Source of the DNA: Kitasatospora albolonga
GTDB lineage: Bacteria; Actinomycetota; Actinomycetes; Streptomycetales; Streptomycetaceae
NCBI GenBank assembly: GCA_002082585.1
Contig: CP020563.1
Coordinates: 2,040,001 to 2,104,000, forward strand
Length of the DNA: 64,000 nucleotides
Direction: 5' to 3'
Below are positions 39,177 through 48,115 of the stretch, piece by piece. Below the pieces are notes generated by a model that saw only the letters and a list, made by a program, of their open reading frames with translations, was not told the DNA's origin and made no database searches. How positions within the stretch are numbered: the first letter of the stretch is position 1; each line of letters opens with the position of its first letter. A program made the position numbers and the translations under genes.

Positions 39177-40874
39177 ATGAGAACGCATCCGCCCGCGCCG
39201 GGCGCGCCGTCCGGTCCCGGACCTCAGGCTCCGGCCGCCGCCGAACTGGACCCGCCCGGTCCGCGTCAGCTCCGCATGATCCTGATCGCCGTCTCGGTCG
39301 CGCTGATGGCGGTCATCGCGTCGGTCTCCGGGCTGAACGTGGCCCAGACCGATCTGGCCGTCGAGTTCGGCGCCTCCCAGTCCACGGTCCTGTGGATGAT
39401 CAACATCTACACCCTGACCCTGGCGGCCCTGCTGCTGCCGCTCGGCGCGATCGGTGACCGGATCGGCCGGAAACCGATGCTGGTGGCCGGACTGACCGTC
39501 TTCGGCGCCGCGAGCGTGCTGGCGGGGCTGGCGCCGACAGCGGAGGTCATGCTCGGCGCCCGGGTCCTGAGCGGGACCGGGGCCGCGATGATCATGCCGA
39601 TCACCCTGGCCGTGATCACCTCCACCTTCCCCGAGGAGGAGCGCGGCAGGGCGATCGGCGTCTGGACCGGGGTCGCCGGGGGCGGCGGGATCATCGGCAT
39701 GTTCCTCTCCGCGCTGCTCGTGGACGTGGCGAGCTGGCGGTGGCTGTTCGTCCTGCCGGTCGTGCTGATCGTGCTGGCGCTCGCGATGACCCTGCGCTCG
39801 GTGCCCGACTCCCATGAGCGGACCGGGCACTCCTTCGACACCGTCGGCGCCCTGACCTCGGTCGCCGCCGTGACCGGCCTCATCTTCGCCCTCCAGGAGG
39901 GCCCGGAGAAGGGGTGGAGCGCCCCGGTCACCCTCTCCACCCTCGCCCTCGGCGCCCTCGGCACCGCCGCCTTCGTGGCCCGGGAGCTGCGCCGCCGGGA
40001 GAGCGCCCTGCTGGACGTACGGCTCTTCCGCGAGCGGCGGCTCGCCAGTGGTTCGGTCACGCTGCTGGTGGTCTTCGGGGTGCAGGCGGGGATCGCCGTG
40101 GTGCTCTTCCCGTTCCTCCAGGCGGTGCTGGGCTGGTCCGGGCTGCTGTCCACCCTGGCGCTGATGCCGATGGCCGTCCTGATGATGCTGACGTCCGGGC
40201 TCGCCCCGCGACTGGCCGCGCGGGTCGGGGCCCGTACGACCATGGCCACGGGCATCGCGCTGGGCGGGACCGGACTCGCGCTGATGGCCCTCTTTGTCTC
40301 CGTGGGCGGCGGCTACCTCTCCGTCCTTCCCGGGATGCTCGCGATGGGCCTCGGCATGGGGCTGGCGATGACCCCCTCCACCGAGGCCATCACCGCCTCC
40401 CTGCCGCGTGAGCGGCAGGGCGTGGCGTCCGCGCTCAACGACGTGACCCGTGAGTTCGGCACCGCGCTCGGGGTGGCCCTGCTCGGTGCGCTGCTGTCGG
40501 CCGGTTACCGCGGTGCCGTCGACGGCCGGCTGGACGGCATCCCCGAGGGCGCGGCGGACACCGCGCGCGAGGGCGTCGCCAACGCGGTCGAGGCGGCGGG
40601 CGGCGCCGGGCCGCACCGGGAAGCGCTCCTGGACGCCGCCCAGCGGTCCTTCGTCGACGGCTGGCAGCAGGCCATGTGGGCGGGGGTCGCCGTGATGGCC
40701 GCCCTGTTCCTCCTCGTACTCCTCCGTGGCCCGAAGAACCCGGCCCCGGCCCCCGCGCAGGTGGTCAGAGCAGGGACTCCAACGGCACCGACGGATCGGC
40801 CAGCGCTTCCGGATCGTGCTGCTGACCGGCTCGGATCAGCTCCTGGATCGTCTCCGTCACGTCCCACACGTTGA
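39177..40874 (+). CDS. DHA2-family MFS drug exporter (EmrB/QacA-like)
   Basis: A 565-residue transporter with 14 predicted helices. Motif A 'LLLPLGAIGDRIGRKPMLVAG', the 'GTGAAMIMPITLAVI' motif C region and the late Gly-rich helices identify the DHA2 group that expels drugs by proton antiport. The Pro-rich 30-residue N-terminus and the last 50 residues (AGTPTAPTDRPALPDRAADR) are polar. The final 110 bp run antisense to the 3' end of the convergent ferredoxin reductase gene, so this tail has no independent selection and looks like read-through into it. The ATG is preceded by GAGAGG. It is controlled by the divergent XRE-cupin regulator by inference. Confidence 0.9.
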   Translation: MRTHPPAPGAPSGPGPQAPAAAELDPPGPRQLRMILIAVSVALMAVIASVSGLNVAQTDLAVEFGASQSTVLWMINIYTLTLAALLLPLGAIGDRIGRKPMLVAGLTVFGAASVLAGLAPTAEVMLGARVLSGTGAAMIMPITLAVITSTFPEEERGRAIGVWTGVAGGGGIIGMFLSALLVDVASWRWLFVLPVVLIVLALAMTLRSVPDSHERTGHSFDTVGALTSVAAVTGLIFALQEGPEKGWSAPVTLSTLALGALGTAAFVARELRRRESALLDVRLFRERRLASGSVTLLVVFGVQAGIAVVLFPFLQAVLGWSGLLSTLALMPMAVLMMLTSGLAPRLAARVGARTTMATGIALGGTGLALMALFVSVGGGYLSVLPGMLAMGLGMGLAMTPSTEAITASLPRERQGVASALNDVTREFGTALGVALLGALLSAGYRGAVDGRLDGIPEGAADTAREGVANAVEAAGGAGPHREALLDAAQRSFVDGWQQAMWAGVAVMAALFLLVLLRGPKNPAPAPAQVVRAGTPTAPTDRPALPDRAADRLGSAPGSSPSRPTR

Positions 40875-42024
40875 CGTTCATCCCGGCCAGGACGCGGCGG
40901 TCCTTGAGCCAGAACGCGATGAACTCCCGCTTCCCCGCGTCACCCCGGATGATCACTTCGTCGTAACTGCCGGGCGGCGCCCAGCCGGAGTACTCCAGAC
41001 CCAGGTCGTACTGGTCGGAGAAGAAGTACGGCACCCGGTCGTACGTCACCTCCTGGCCGAGCATCGCGCGGGCGGCGGCCGGTCCGCTGTTGAGGGCGTT
41101 GGCCCAGTGCTCGACGCGCAGCCGGACGCCGAGCAGCGGGTGAGCGACGGCGGCGACGTCCCCGGCGGCGTAGATGTGCGGGTCGGAGGTGCGCAGCGAG
41201 GCGTCCACGGCGATGCCGCCGCCGTGCGCCCGCTCGGCCATCTCCAGTCCGGCGGCCTCGGCGAGGGCGGAGCGCGGGGCGGCGCCGATCGCGGCGAGCA
41301 CGTCGTGGGCGGGGTGCTCCTCGCCGTCGTCGGTACGGGCGGCCAGCACCATGCCGTCCTGGCCGGTGATCTCGGTGAGGCGGGCGCCGAAGTGGAAGCG
41401 GACGCCGTGCGAACTGTGCAGCTCGGTGAAGATCTGGCCCAGTTCGGGGCCGACGACCTGGTGCAGCGGGGTGGCCTCCGACTCGACGACGGTGACCTCG
41501 GCCCCGTACCCCCGGGCGGCGGCGGCGACCTCCAGGCCGATCCAGCCGCCCCCGGCGATCACCAGGTGGCCGTTGTCGCGGCCGAGGGCGGCCAGCACGT
41601 TGCGCAGCCGGTCGGCGTGGGCGAGGCGGCGCAGATGGTGGACGCCCGCCAGCTCGGTGCCCGGGACGTCGAGACGGCGGGGTTCGGAGCCGGTGGCGAG
41701 CAGCAGCTTGTCGTAGTGGATGACCGTGTTGTCGCCGAGCTGCACGGTCTTCGCGTACCGGTCGAGCGCGGTGACGGGCTGGCCGAGGTGGAGCTCGATG
41801 TCGGCGCCCGCGTACCAGGGGCGCTCGTGCACGAAGACGCTGTCGCGCTCCTCCTTGCCGCCGAGGTAGCCCTTGGAGAGCGGCGGGCGCTCATAGGGGT
41901 GGTCGCGCTCGTCCCCGATGAGGATCACCCGGCCGGTGAACCCCTCCGCGCGCAGTGTTTCGGCCGCCTTCGCCCCTGCGAGTCCCGCTCCGACGATGAC
42001 GAACGTCCGATGTGCGTCGACCAC
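40765..42024 (-). CDS. NAD(P)/FAD ferredoxin or rubredoxin reductase
   Basis: A 419-residue FAD pyridine-nucleotide oxidoreductase. The FAD motif is VIVGAGLAGAKAAETLR (residues 9-25), followed by the family-specific 'YERPPLSKGYL'. The NAD(P) motif is VIAGGGWIGLEVAAAARGYG (about 155-175), the second FAD motif YAAGDVAAV, and a C-terminal dimer domain follows with 'EHWANALNSG'. These enzymes pass electrons from NADH to ferredoxin for cytochrome P450 or oxygenase partners; none is adjacent. GTG start with GGAGG seven bases upstream. Its 3' end overlaps the exporter gene on the other strand by 110 bp. Confidence 0.93.
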   Translation of the reverse strand: MVDAHRTFVIVGAGLAGAKAAETLRAEGFTGRVILIGDERDHPYERPPLSKGYLGGKEERDSVFVHERPWYAGADIELHLGQPVTALDRYAKTVQLGDNTVIHYDKLLLATGSEPRRLDVPGTELAGVHHLRRLAHADRLRNVLAALGRDNGHLVIAGGGWIGLEVAAAARGYGAEVTVVESEATPLHQVVGPELGQIFTELHSSHGVRFHFGARLTEITGQDGMVLAARTDDGEEHPAHDVLAAIGAAPRSALAEAAGLEMAERAHGGGIAVDASLRTSDPHIYAAGDVAAVAHPLLGVRLRVEHWANALNSGPAAARAMLGQEVTYDRVPYFFSDQYDLGLEYSGWAPPGSYDEVIIRGDAGKREFIAFWLKDRRVLAGMNVNVWDVTETIQELIRAGQQHDPEALADPSVPLESLL

Positions 42025-42149
42025 TTGATGCCTCCTCAGTACTGTGCTGCGCGGCGCCCCCGGCTGCGAGCGTCCCGCACGCAGCGTGATGACGAAAGAG
42101 GGTGTGCCCCGGACAGGTCACCCCCAGTGGTCAGGTTCCAGTCTGCCTC

Positions 42150-43526
42150 TCAGCCCCGGCGGGCGGTGAGCGCGGCGTGCAGGGATCGTGCGGAGGCGTC
42201 GGTGAGGGCGGCGATCTGGTCGACCAGGACGCGCTTACGGGTACGGTCGTCGGCCGCCTGGTCGAACAGGGCCCGGAAGTGCGGCTCCAGGCCCTCGGGG
42301 GCGCGGGCGGTGAGGGCGGCGGCCAGCTCGGCGATGACAATGCGCTGGTCGGCGCGGAGGGTCTCCTGCTCGGCGCGCTGCATCACATAGCGGTCGGCGA
42401 CCGCCTTGAGGACCGCGCACTCGTTGCGGACGGCACGCGGAACGACCAGCTCCGCCCCGTACCGGGTGAGACGGCCGGGCCCGTACACCTGGCGGGTGGC
42501 GATCTCGGCCTCGGTACAGAAGCGGCCGATGAGCTGGCTGGTGGCGTCCTTCAGGCGGGCCTGGGCCACGGCGGAGCCGTCGTAGCCGTGCGGCCACCAC
42601 TCCTGGTCGATCAGCCGGTCCAGGGCCTCGGCCAGCTCCTGGGGGTCGGTGTCGGCGGGGACGTACCGGCCGATGGCGACGGCGAAGATCTCCTCGCGCT
42701 CCGGCTCGGCGTAGAGGCAGTTGGGGTCGATGTGACCGGCGTGCAGCCCGTCCTCGACATCGTGCACCGAATACGCCACGTCGTCGGACCAGTCCATCAC
42801 CTGGGCCTCGAAGCAGGTGCGGTCCTCGGGCGCCCCCTTGCGCGCCCACGCGAAGACCGGGATGTCGTCCGCGTACACCCCGAACTTCACCGAGTGCGGG
42901 TCGGTGGGGTGCTCGCCGCGCGGCCAGGGGTACTTGGTGGCGGCGTCCAGGGCGGCCCGGGTCAGGTTGAGGCCGACGCTGACCAGCTCGCCGGAGCGCG
43001 GGTCGCGGACGAACCGCTTGGGCTCCAGCCGGGTCAGCAGCCGCAGCGACTGGGCGTTGCCCTCGAAACCGCCGCAGTCGGAGGCGAAGTCGTTGAGCGC
43101 CTGCTCACCGTTGTGGCCGAACGGGGGGTGGCCCATGTCGTGGGCGAGGCACGCCGTCTCCACCAGGTCCGGGTCGCAGCCGAGGACCGCGCCCAGCTCG
43201 CGGCCGACCTGGGCGCACTCCAGGGAGTGGGTGAGCCGGGTGCGGGGGCTGGCGTCCCAGGCCGGGGAACGTGTGCCGGGCGTGACCACCTGGGTCTTCC
43301 CGGCGAGCCTGCGCAGCGCGGCGGAGTGCAGCACCCGGGCCCGGTCGCGCTGGAAGGCGGTGCGGCCGGGGCGCTTGTCCTCCTCGGTGTCGAAGCGCTC
43401 GGTGTCGGCCGGCCCGTAACCGCTCCCGGCGCCCCGCTCACTGTGCGCTCGCGCCCCGTGCGCCGCCTGTGTGCCGTGTGTGCCGTGTGTCTGATCTGCC
43501 CCGCGTACGCCCTGTGTGCCGTCCAT
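42150..43526 (-). CDS. dgt: dNTP triphosphohydrolase (dGTPase-like)
   Basis: A 458-residue HD-domain enzyme that cleaves dNTPs to the nucleoside and triphosphate. Metal-binding motifs: [24 protein letters not shown] (the HD pair), and '[16 protein letters not shown]' with the distal Asp. The first 45 residues are low complexity ([15 protein letters not shown]). Start: the ATG at 43526 has TACTGT seven bases upstream, suggesting a leaderless mRNA, although GGAG also lies two bases before it; the frame is open ten codons further. It is next to dnaG-region genes in Streptomyces, consistent with a housekeeping role in nucleotide pools. Confidence 0.93.
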   Translation of the reverse strand: MDGTQGVRGADQTHGTHGTQAAHGARAHSERGAGSGYGPADTERFDTEEDKRPGRTAFQRDRARVLHSAALRRLAGKTQVVTPGTRSPAWDASPRTRLTHSLECAQVGRELGAVLGCDPDLVETACLAHDMGHPPFGHNGEQALNDFASDCGGFEGNAQSLRLLTRLEPKRFVRDPRSGELVSVGLNLTRAALDAATKYPWPRGEHPTDPHSVKFGVYADDIPVFAWARKGAPEDRTCFEAQVMDWSDDVAYSVHDVEDGLHAGHIDPNCLYAEPEREEIFAVAIGRYVPADTDPQELAEALDRLIDQEWWPHGYDGSAVAQARLKDATSQLIGRFCTEAEIATRQVYGPGRLTRYGAELVVPRAVRNECAVLKAVADRYVMQRAEQETLRADQRIVIAELAAALTARAPEGLEPHFRALFDQAADDRTRKRVLVDQIAALTDASARSLHAALTARRG

Positions 43527-43533
43527 GGCTCCG

Positions 43534-43539
43534 ACAGTA
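43534..43539 (-). promoter_or_regulatory. -10 element of dgt, leaderless start
   Basis: TACTGT on the minus strand, seven bases before the ATG at 43526. It is a good match to the Streptomyces TANNNT consensus. Confidence 0.45.
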
Positions 43540-43579
43540 GCGACCGGGACCGACAACGTGCCGTGAGCGGGCCCGGGAG

Positions 43580-44392
43580 TCAGGCGGAAGCGAGCAACCT
43601 CACTGTCCCGGAAGGGGCGGTGGCGGACAGTGCCTGGTCGTAGCGGTGCAGGAGCAGCCGGGCCATCGCGGGGTGCGCGCCGAGCGGAACGGCGGCGGTA
43701 CGGGGCGCGGCCCCGGCGGCGGCGCTCGCGAAGCGGCCGGGCGCGGTGAAGTACGAGGCGGTGAACGTACGGTGACGGCCCCGGGCGGCCAGCGCGCGCA
43801 GCGCGGCGGGGACGGTGGGGGTGGCGGCGGAGGCGTAGGCGGGGACGACGGGCACCCCGCCGAGCCGTTCGGCGAGCATCCGGGCCGTACGCCGGGTGTC
43901 CTGGGCGGAGTCGGGGTCGCGGGACCCGGCGGCGGCGAGGACCACGGCGGCGCGGCGGCTCCCCTCGTCGGCGGGGTCCCAGCCCGCCTCCACGAGCCGC
44001 CCGTACAGCGCCTCCACCAGCAGGGGGTGCGGCCCGAGGGGGGCGGCGATCCGGGTCCGTACGCCGGGGGCGCCGGCCGCCGCCGCGGGCAGGTCGTGCT
44101 TGACGTGGTGGCCGCGCCCCAGGAGCAGCGGTACGAGGACGGCGTCGGCCCCGCGGAGCCCGTCCAGGGTGTCCGGGAGCAGCGGCCGGTTCAGCTCGAT
44201 GTGGCCGAGCCGGACGTCGAGCCCGGGGCGCAGGTCACGGACCCGGTCCAGGAGCGCGAGAACGGTGCGCAGGGCCTGCGGGTCGCGGCTGCCGTGGGCG
44301 ACGACGAGGAGGGTGGGCGGGGCGGTTGGGTCGTGCGGGGTGGCTGGGGCGGTGGGGAGCCGGGGTGCGGTGGAGGGCCGGGTGCGGTGCAT
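43580..44392 (-). CDS. Sirohydrochlorin chelatase (CbiX/SirB-like)
   Basis: A 270-residue two-module chelatase. The first module has the catalytic '[24 protein letters not shown]' (His at about residue 33) and '[19 protein letters not shown]' (second His pair); the second module repeats with '[16 protein letters not shown]', where the His is replaced by Ala-Gly, as usual in fused CbiX. It inserts Fe or Co into sirohydrochlorin. With nitrite reductase (a siroheme enzyme) and NasA in the neighbourhood, siroheme supply is the likely role. A leaderless-type start (CACGAT six bases upstream) and a GlnR-like site at 44415-44441 are seen. Confidence 0.88.
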   Translation of the reverse strand: MHRTRPSTAPRLPTAPATPHDPTAPPTLLVVAHGSRDPQALRTVLALLDRVRDLRPGLDVRLGHIELNRPLLPDTLDGLRGADAVLVPLLLGRGHHVKHDLPAAAAGAPGVRTRIAAPLGPHPLLVEALYGRLVEAGWDPADEGSRRAAVVLAAAGSRDPDSAQDTRRTARMLAERLGGVPVVPAYASAATPTVPAALRALAARGRHRTFTASYFTAPGRFASAAAGAAPRTAAVPLGAHPAMARLLLHRYDQALSATAPSGTVRLLASA

Positions 44393-44414
44393 GGGCCGAT
44401 CGTGCCGGGCGGAG

Positions 44415-44441
44415 GTTGCCGGGCCGTTGCGCGAGGGTCAC
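44415..44441 (-). promoter_or_regulatory. Possible GlnR box before the chelatase gene
   Basis: On the minus strand GTGAC-N6-GCAAC-N6-GCAAC, following the gTnAc-N6-GaAAc spacing of GlnR sites with one mismatch per b/a half. It ends 22 bases before the ATG, close to the spacing in nasA and the nir operon. Confidence 0.4.
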
Positions 44442-44603
44442 GGAGGTTTTCCGTCGGCTCACGGCGGGGGGTCAGCCGGTGTGCGGGGCGGGGGCCTGCA
44501 CCCGTTTCTGCCGATCGGCGAACCTTTCGGGCGTTTCGCTCGTCAGGTGGGGTGGGACCGAACGACGGTACGAACGACGACATGGACAACGAGGGGGGCT
44601 CCC

Positions 44604-45356
44604 GTGCGGGGGATGCGAGGGACGGGACGGGCGCGGGGGACGCAGGAGGCGTCGGAGACCGGCGCGAAGGGGCAGGGGCAGGGGCGGTGGCTGCGGCTGC
44701 CGCGCTCCCGCCGGGGTCAGCGGCTCGCCGTACAGGGCCTGATGGCGCTCTGTGTGCTGGCGCTGCTGCCCGCGACCTGGATGCGGGTGGGCGCCGAATC
44801 GCGGGTGGGGACCACGGCGGACGCCCCGGTGCGGGAGGTCGCCATGGTGTTCGGCGCCGGGCTGTGGAAGGGCCGGCCGACCCCGTATCTGGCGCACCGC
44901 CTTGACGCGGCGGCCGAGCTGTACCGGGCGGGGAAGGTGCGGGTCGTCCTGGTCACCGGGGACAACAGCCGGGAGGAGTACGACGAGCCGGACGCGATGC
45001 GCACGTATCTCACCGAGCGCGGGGTGCCGGACGACCGGATCGTCAGCGACTACGCCGGGTTCGACAGCTGGGACTCCTGCGTGCGGGCCAAGAAGATATT
45101 CGGGGTCGACCGGGCGGTGCTGGTGAGCCAGGGCTTCCACATCCACCGGGCGACCACACTGTGCCGCTCCGCGGGGATCGACGCGTACGGGGTCGGGGTC
45201 GAGGAGCCGAGGGACTCCACCTGGTTCTACGGCGGGGCCCGGGAGCTGGCCGCGTCGGGGAAGGCGGCCCTGGACGCCGTGCTCCGGCCCGACCCGCACT
45301 TCCTGGGCCCCCAGGAGGCGGGCGTGGCGGAGGCGCTGGCCGCGGCGACACCGTGA
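44604..45356 (+). CDS. SanA/YdcF-like DUF218 membrane protein
   Basis: A 250-residue protein with one N-terminal transmembrane helix (about residues 44-62, LAVQGLMALCVLALLPATW) after a basic cytoplasmic part, followed by a DUF218 domain: 'VAMVFGAGLWKGRPTPYLAHRLDAAAELYRAGKVRVVLVTGD', 'DAMRTYLTERGVPDDRIVSDYAGFDSWDSC' and 'AVLVSQGFHIHRA'. Relatives (SanA, ElyC) act on the cell envelope and affect antibiotic permeability; the reaction is unclear. GTG 44604 follows GAGGGG by six to eight bases. No operon partner. Confidence 0.87.
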   Translation: MRGMRGTGRARGTQEASETGAKGQGQGRWLRLPRSRRGQRLAVQGLMALCVLALLPATWMRVGAESRVGTTADAPVREVAMVFGAGLWKGRPTPYLAHRLDAAAELYRAGKVRVVLVTGDNSREEYDEPDAMRTYLTERGVPDDRIVSDYAGFDSWDSCVRAKKIFGVDRAVLVSQGFHIHRATTLCRSAGIDAYGVGVEEPRDSTWFYGGARELAASGKAALDAVLRPDPHFLGPQEAGVAEALAAATP

Positions 45357-45390
45357 GCCCGGCTCCACCCCGGCCTGCGGGGAGCGGGCG

Positions 45391-45431
45391 CGGCGGCTAC
45401 GAGGAGCGTCCGGCGGCTACGAGGAGCGGTC
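45391..45431. repeat. Two 20-bp tandem copies upstream of nasA
   Basis: CGGCGGCTACGAGGAGCGTC at 45391-45410 followed directly by CGGCGGCTACGAGGAGCGGT. It lies in the 205-bp gap before nasA, upstream of the GlnR sites. Confidence 0.8.
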
Positions 45432-45500
45432 CGCCGCCTGCGGGAGCGGGGAGCAGGCACCCGGGCCTCACAGGGGTGCGGGTGGTGGGCTGAGGTGGGC

Positions 45501-45538
45501 GTTCCGGTGGCGTAACCGGGTGCCCCCGTCCCCGTAAT
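45501..45538. promoter_or_regulatory. GlnR operator of nasA
   Basis: On the minus strand ATTAC-N17-GTTAC-N6-GGAAC. The GTTAC-N6-GGAAC part matches the gTnAc-N6-GaAAc GlnR consensus; ATTAC lies exactly 22 bp away, the period of a second box. The array ends 23 bases before the ATG. Known nasA genes of Streptomyces are GlnR-activated. Confidence 0.75.
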
Positions 45539-45548
45539 ACCGCTCTCG

Positions 45549-45554
45549 CAGGCT
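45549..45554 (+). promoter_or_regulatory. -10 element of nasA
   Basis: CAGGCT seven bases before the ATG, the same distance as CACGCT in front of the nir operon; no ribosome site is present. Confidence 0.45.
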
Positions 45555-45561
45555 GGGCCCC

Positions 45562-47652
45562 ATGACCGGTACCGATACGCCCGCCCTCACCCCCACCCAC
45601 TGCCCCTACTGCGCCCTCCAGTGCGGGATGGCCCTGCGTCCGGTGGCGGGCCCGGAGGTGGCCGAGGTGGTGGAGCGCACCGGGTTCCCGGTCAACCGGG
45701 GCGCGTTGTGCGGCAAGGGAAGGACCGCCCCCGCCGTGCTGCGCCGGGGGGTCCGGCTGACGGCCCCGCTGGTACGGCGGCGGCCCGGCGGTGAGCTGGA
45801 GGAGGCGGGCTGGGACGAGGCGCTCGGGCGGATCGCCGAGGGGCTGGGCGGGGTGCGGGCGGTCCACGGGGCGGACGCGGTGGGGGTGTTCGGCGGAGGG
45901 GGGCTGACCAACGAGAAGGCGTACGCGCTGGGTAAGTTCGCCCGGGTCGTCCTCGCCACCTCGCAGATCGACTACAACGGCCGGTTCTGCATGTCCTCGG
46001 CGTCGGCGGCGCATCAGCGGGCGTTCGGGCTCGACCGGGGGCTGCCGTTCCCGCTGGAGGACATCCCGCGTACCGGGTGCGTGATCCTGGTCGGGTCGAA
46101 CCTGGCCGAGACGATGCCGCCCGCGCTGCGGTATCTGACGGAGCTGCGGGCGAACGGGGGCCGGCTGATCGTGATCGACCCGCGCCGCACCCGCACCGCC
46201 GAGCAGGCGGACCTGCATCTGGCGCCCCGCCCCGGCACCGATCTGGCCCTGGCGCTCGGGATGCTGCATCTGGTGGTGGCGGAGGGGCGGGTGGACGAGG
46301 AGTTCGTACGGACCCGTACGCGGGGGTGGGAGGAGGCGCGGGCCGGGGCGATGGCGCACTGGCCGGAGCTGGTGGAGCGGATCTGCGGGGTGGAGGTGGC
46401 GCGGCTGCGGAAGGCGGTGGAGCTGTTCTGCGGGGCGGAGAGCGGGATGGTGCTGACGGCACGCGGGCCCGAGCAGCAGGCCAAGGGCACGGACACGGTG
46501 GGCGCGTGGATCAACTTCTGCCTGGCCACCGGGCGGGCGGGGCGACCGCTCTCCGGGTACGGGTGCCTGACCGGGCAGGGCAACGGGCAGGGCGGCCGGG
46601 AGCACGGCCAGAAGGCCGACCAGCTGCCCGGCTACCGCAAGCTGACCGACCCGGCGGCCCGCCGCCATGTCGCGGAGGTGTGGGGCGTGGACCCGGACGG
46701 TCTGCCGGGGCCGGGGCGGAGCGCGTACGAGCTGCTGGACGCGCTGGGCCGGGACGTGCGGGCGCTGCTGGTGATGGGCTCCAACCCGGTGGTCTCCGCC
46801 CCGCACGCCTCGCACATCGAACGCCGCCTGGCCTCCCTGGACTTCCTGGCGGTGGCGGATGTCGTCCTCTCCGAGACGGCGGCCCTGGCGGATGTGGTGC
46901 TGCCGGTGACCCAGTGGGCGGAGGAGAGCGGGACGACCACCAGTCTGGAGGGCCGGGTGCTGCTGCGGCGGCGGGCGCTCGACCCGCCGGGGGGGGTGCG
47001 CAGCGACCTGGAGGTGCTGCACGCCCTGGCCGGGCTGCTGGGCCACGGCAAGGGGTTCCCGGCCGACCCGGCGGAGGTCTTCGACGAGTTGCGGCGCGCC
47101 TCGGCGGGCGGTGCGGCGGACTACGCGGGCATCACCTACGAGCGGATCGCGGCGGAGGACGGGGTGTTCTGGCCCTGCCCGGACCCGGACCACCCAGGGA
47201 CGCCCCGGCTCTTCCTGGACCGGTTCGCGACGGCGGACGGCCGGGCCTCCTTCGTACCGGTGGTGCACCGGGCGGCGGCCGAGGAGACGGACCGGGAGTA
47301 CCCGGTGGTGCTGACGACGGGACGGGTGGTGGCGCAGTACCAGTCGGGGGCCCAGACCCGCCGGGTGGACGAGCTGAACGCGGCGGCCCCGGACCCCTTC
47401 GTGGAGCTGCACCCACGCCTGGCGGAGCGGATCGGGGTGGCGGAGGGCGACCTCGTCGCCGTGACGTCCCGGCGCGGGCGGGCGGTGGCACCCGCCCGGA
47501 TCACCGGGGTGATCCGGGCGGACACGGTGTTCATGCCGTTCCACTGGCCGGGTGAGGGGAGGGCCAACACGCTGACCAACCCGGCGCTTGACCCGGTGTC
47601 GCGGATGCCGGAGTTCAAGGTGTGCGCGGTCCGCCTGGAGGCCGCCGGGTGA
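45562..47652 (+). CDS. nasA: Assimilatory nitrate reductase catalytic subunit NasA
   Basis: A 696-residue molybdopterin (bis-MGD) oxidoreductase that reduces nitrate to nitrite in the cytoplasm. The N-terminal [4Fe-4S] ligands are Cys14, Cys17, Cys21 and Cys50 (HCPYCALQC and ALCGKG). 'NGRFCMSSASAAHQRAFG' is the assimilatory NasA signature with the Mo-ligand Cys, and the C-terminal dinucleotide-binding domain (about 570-690) has 'VLTTGRVVAQYQSGAQTRR'. There is no signal peptide or FAD domain, so electrons come from a separate reductase. A GlnR-type operator and a leaderless start precede it. The last 38 bp overlap the convergent AIG2-like gene. Confidence 0.94.
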   Translation: MTGTDTPALTPTHCPYCALQCGMALRPVAGPEVAEVVERTGFPVNRGALCGKGRTAPAVLRRGVRLTAPLVRRRPGGELEEAGWDEALGRIAEGLGGVRAVHGADAVGVFGGGGLTNEKAYALGKFARVVLATSQIDYNGRFCMSSASAAHQRAFGLDRGLPFPLEDIPRTGCVILVGSNLAETMPPALRYLTELRANGGRLIVIDPRRTRTAEQADLHLAPRPGTDLALALGMLHLVVAEGRVDEEFVRTRTRGWEEARAGAMAHWPELVERICGVEVARLRKAVELFCGAESGMVLTARGPEQQAKGTDTVGAWINFCLATGRAGRPLSGYGCLTGQGNGQGGREHGQKADQLPGYRKLTDPAARRHVAEVWGVDPDGLPGPGRSAYELLDALGRDVRALLVMGSNPVVSAPHASHIERRLASLDFLAVADVVLSETAALADVVLPVTQWAEESGTTTSLEGRVLLRRRALDPPGGVRSDLEVLHALAGLLGHGKGFPADPAEVFDELRRASAGGAADYAGITYERIAAEDGVFWPCPDPDHPGTPRLFLDRFATADGRASFVPVVHRAAAEETDREYPVVLTTGRVVAQYQSGAQTRRVDELNAAAPDPFVELHPRLAERIGVAEGDLVAVTSRRGRAVAPARITGVIRADTVFMPFHWPGEGRANTLTNPALDPVSRMPEFKVCAVRLEAAG

Positions 47653-48115
47653 TCCACCGCCCCTCGGCGATGACGCTGCCGCCGGTGCGGAGGGAGCGGG
47701 TGACGGCGGCAGCGGCGAGATAGACCCAGGCGCGGGTCACCGGAGGCTCCTCCCCCGGAGGCTCCTCCCCCGGCAGCTCGACCTCCCGGACGACGCGCTC
47801 GTACAGATTGCGCGGGTGGCCGGGCCCGAGGTACTCCTCCAGATGGTCCAGGAGCCCGAGCAGTTCCCCGTACACCCCGGGCGCGGCGGTGAGCAGGGTG
47901 CCGTGGACCCGGCCGTGGCCGTCGATGGCGTACGGGTAGCCGGGGCCGTCGTACAGCAGGGCCCGGGGCAGGACGGCGGCCCGCTCCCCCGCCGTACGCC
48001 CCCGGAGGAACAGGTCGTGGTTGGGTTCGCCGGGGAGCAGCGTCCCGTAGACGAAGAACGGCAGCTCGTCGGTGGGCGGGGAGCCGGGGTCCAGGGTGCT
48101 CATGGCCGCCGTCAC
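47615..48115 (-). CDS. AIG2/gamma-glutamylcyclotransferase-like protein
   Basis: A 166-residue protein of the GGCT-like fold: 'FFVYGTLLPGEPNHDLFL' carries the YGxL substrate loop, 'GVYGELLGLLDHLEEYLGP' the second conserved segment. Members cyclise gamma-glutamyl amines or act on related substrates; the exact reaction is unknown. Start: the GTG at 48115 overlaps the stop of cutA as GTGA, so coupled translation is likely; ATG 48103 is the alternative. Two tandem 15-bp copies encode GEEPPGEEPP near residue 125. It overlaps the 3' end of nasA by 38 bp on the opposite strand. Confidence 0.82.
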   Translation of the reverse strand: MTAAMSTLDPGSPPTDELPFFVYGTLLPGEPNHDLFLRGRTAGERAAVLPRALLYDGPGYPYAIDGHGRVHGTLLTAAPGVYGELLGLLDHLEEYLGPGHPRNLYERVVREVELPGEEPPGEEPPVTRAWVYLAAAAVTRSLRTGGSVIAEGRWITRRPPGGPRTP

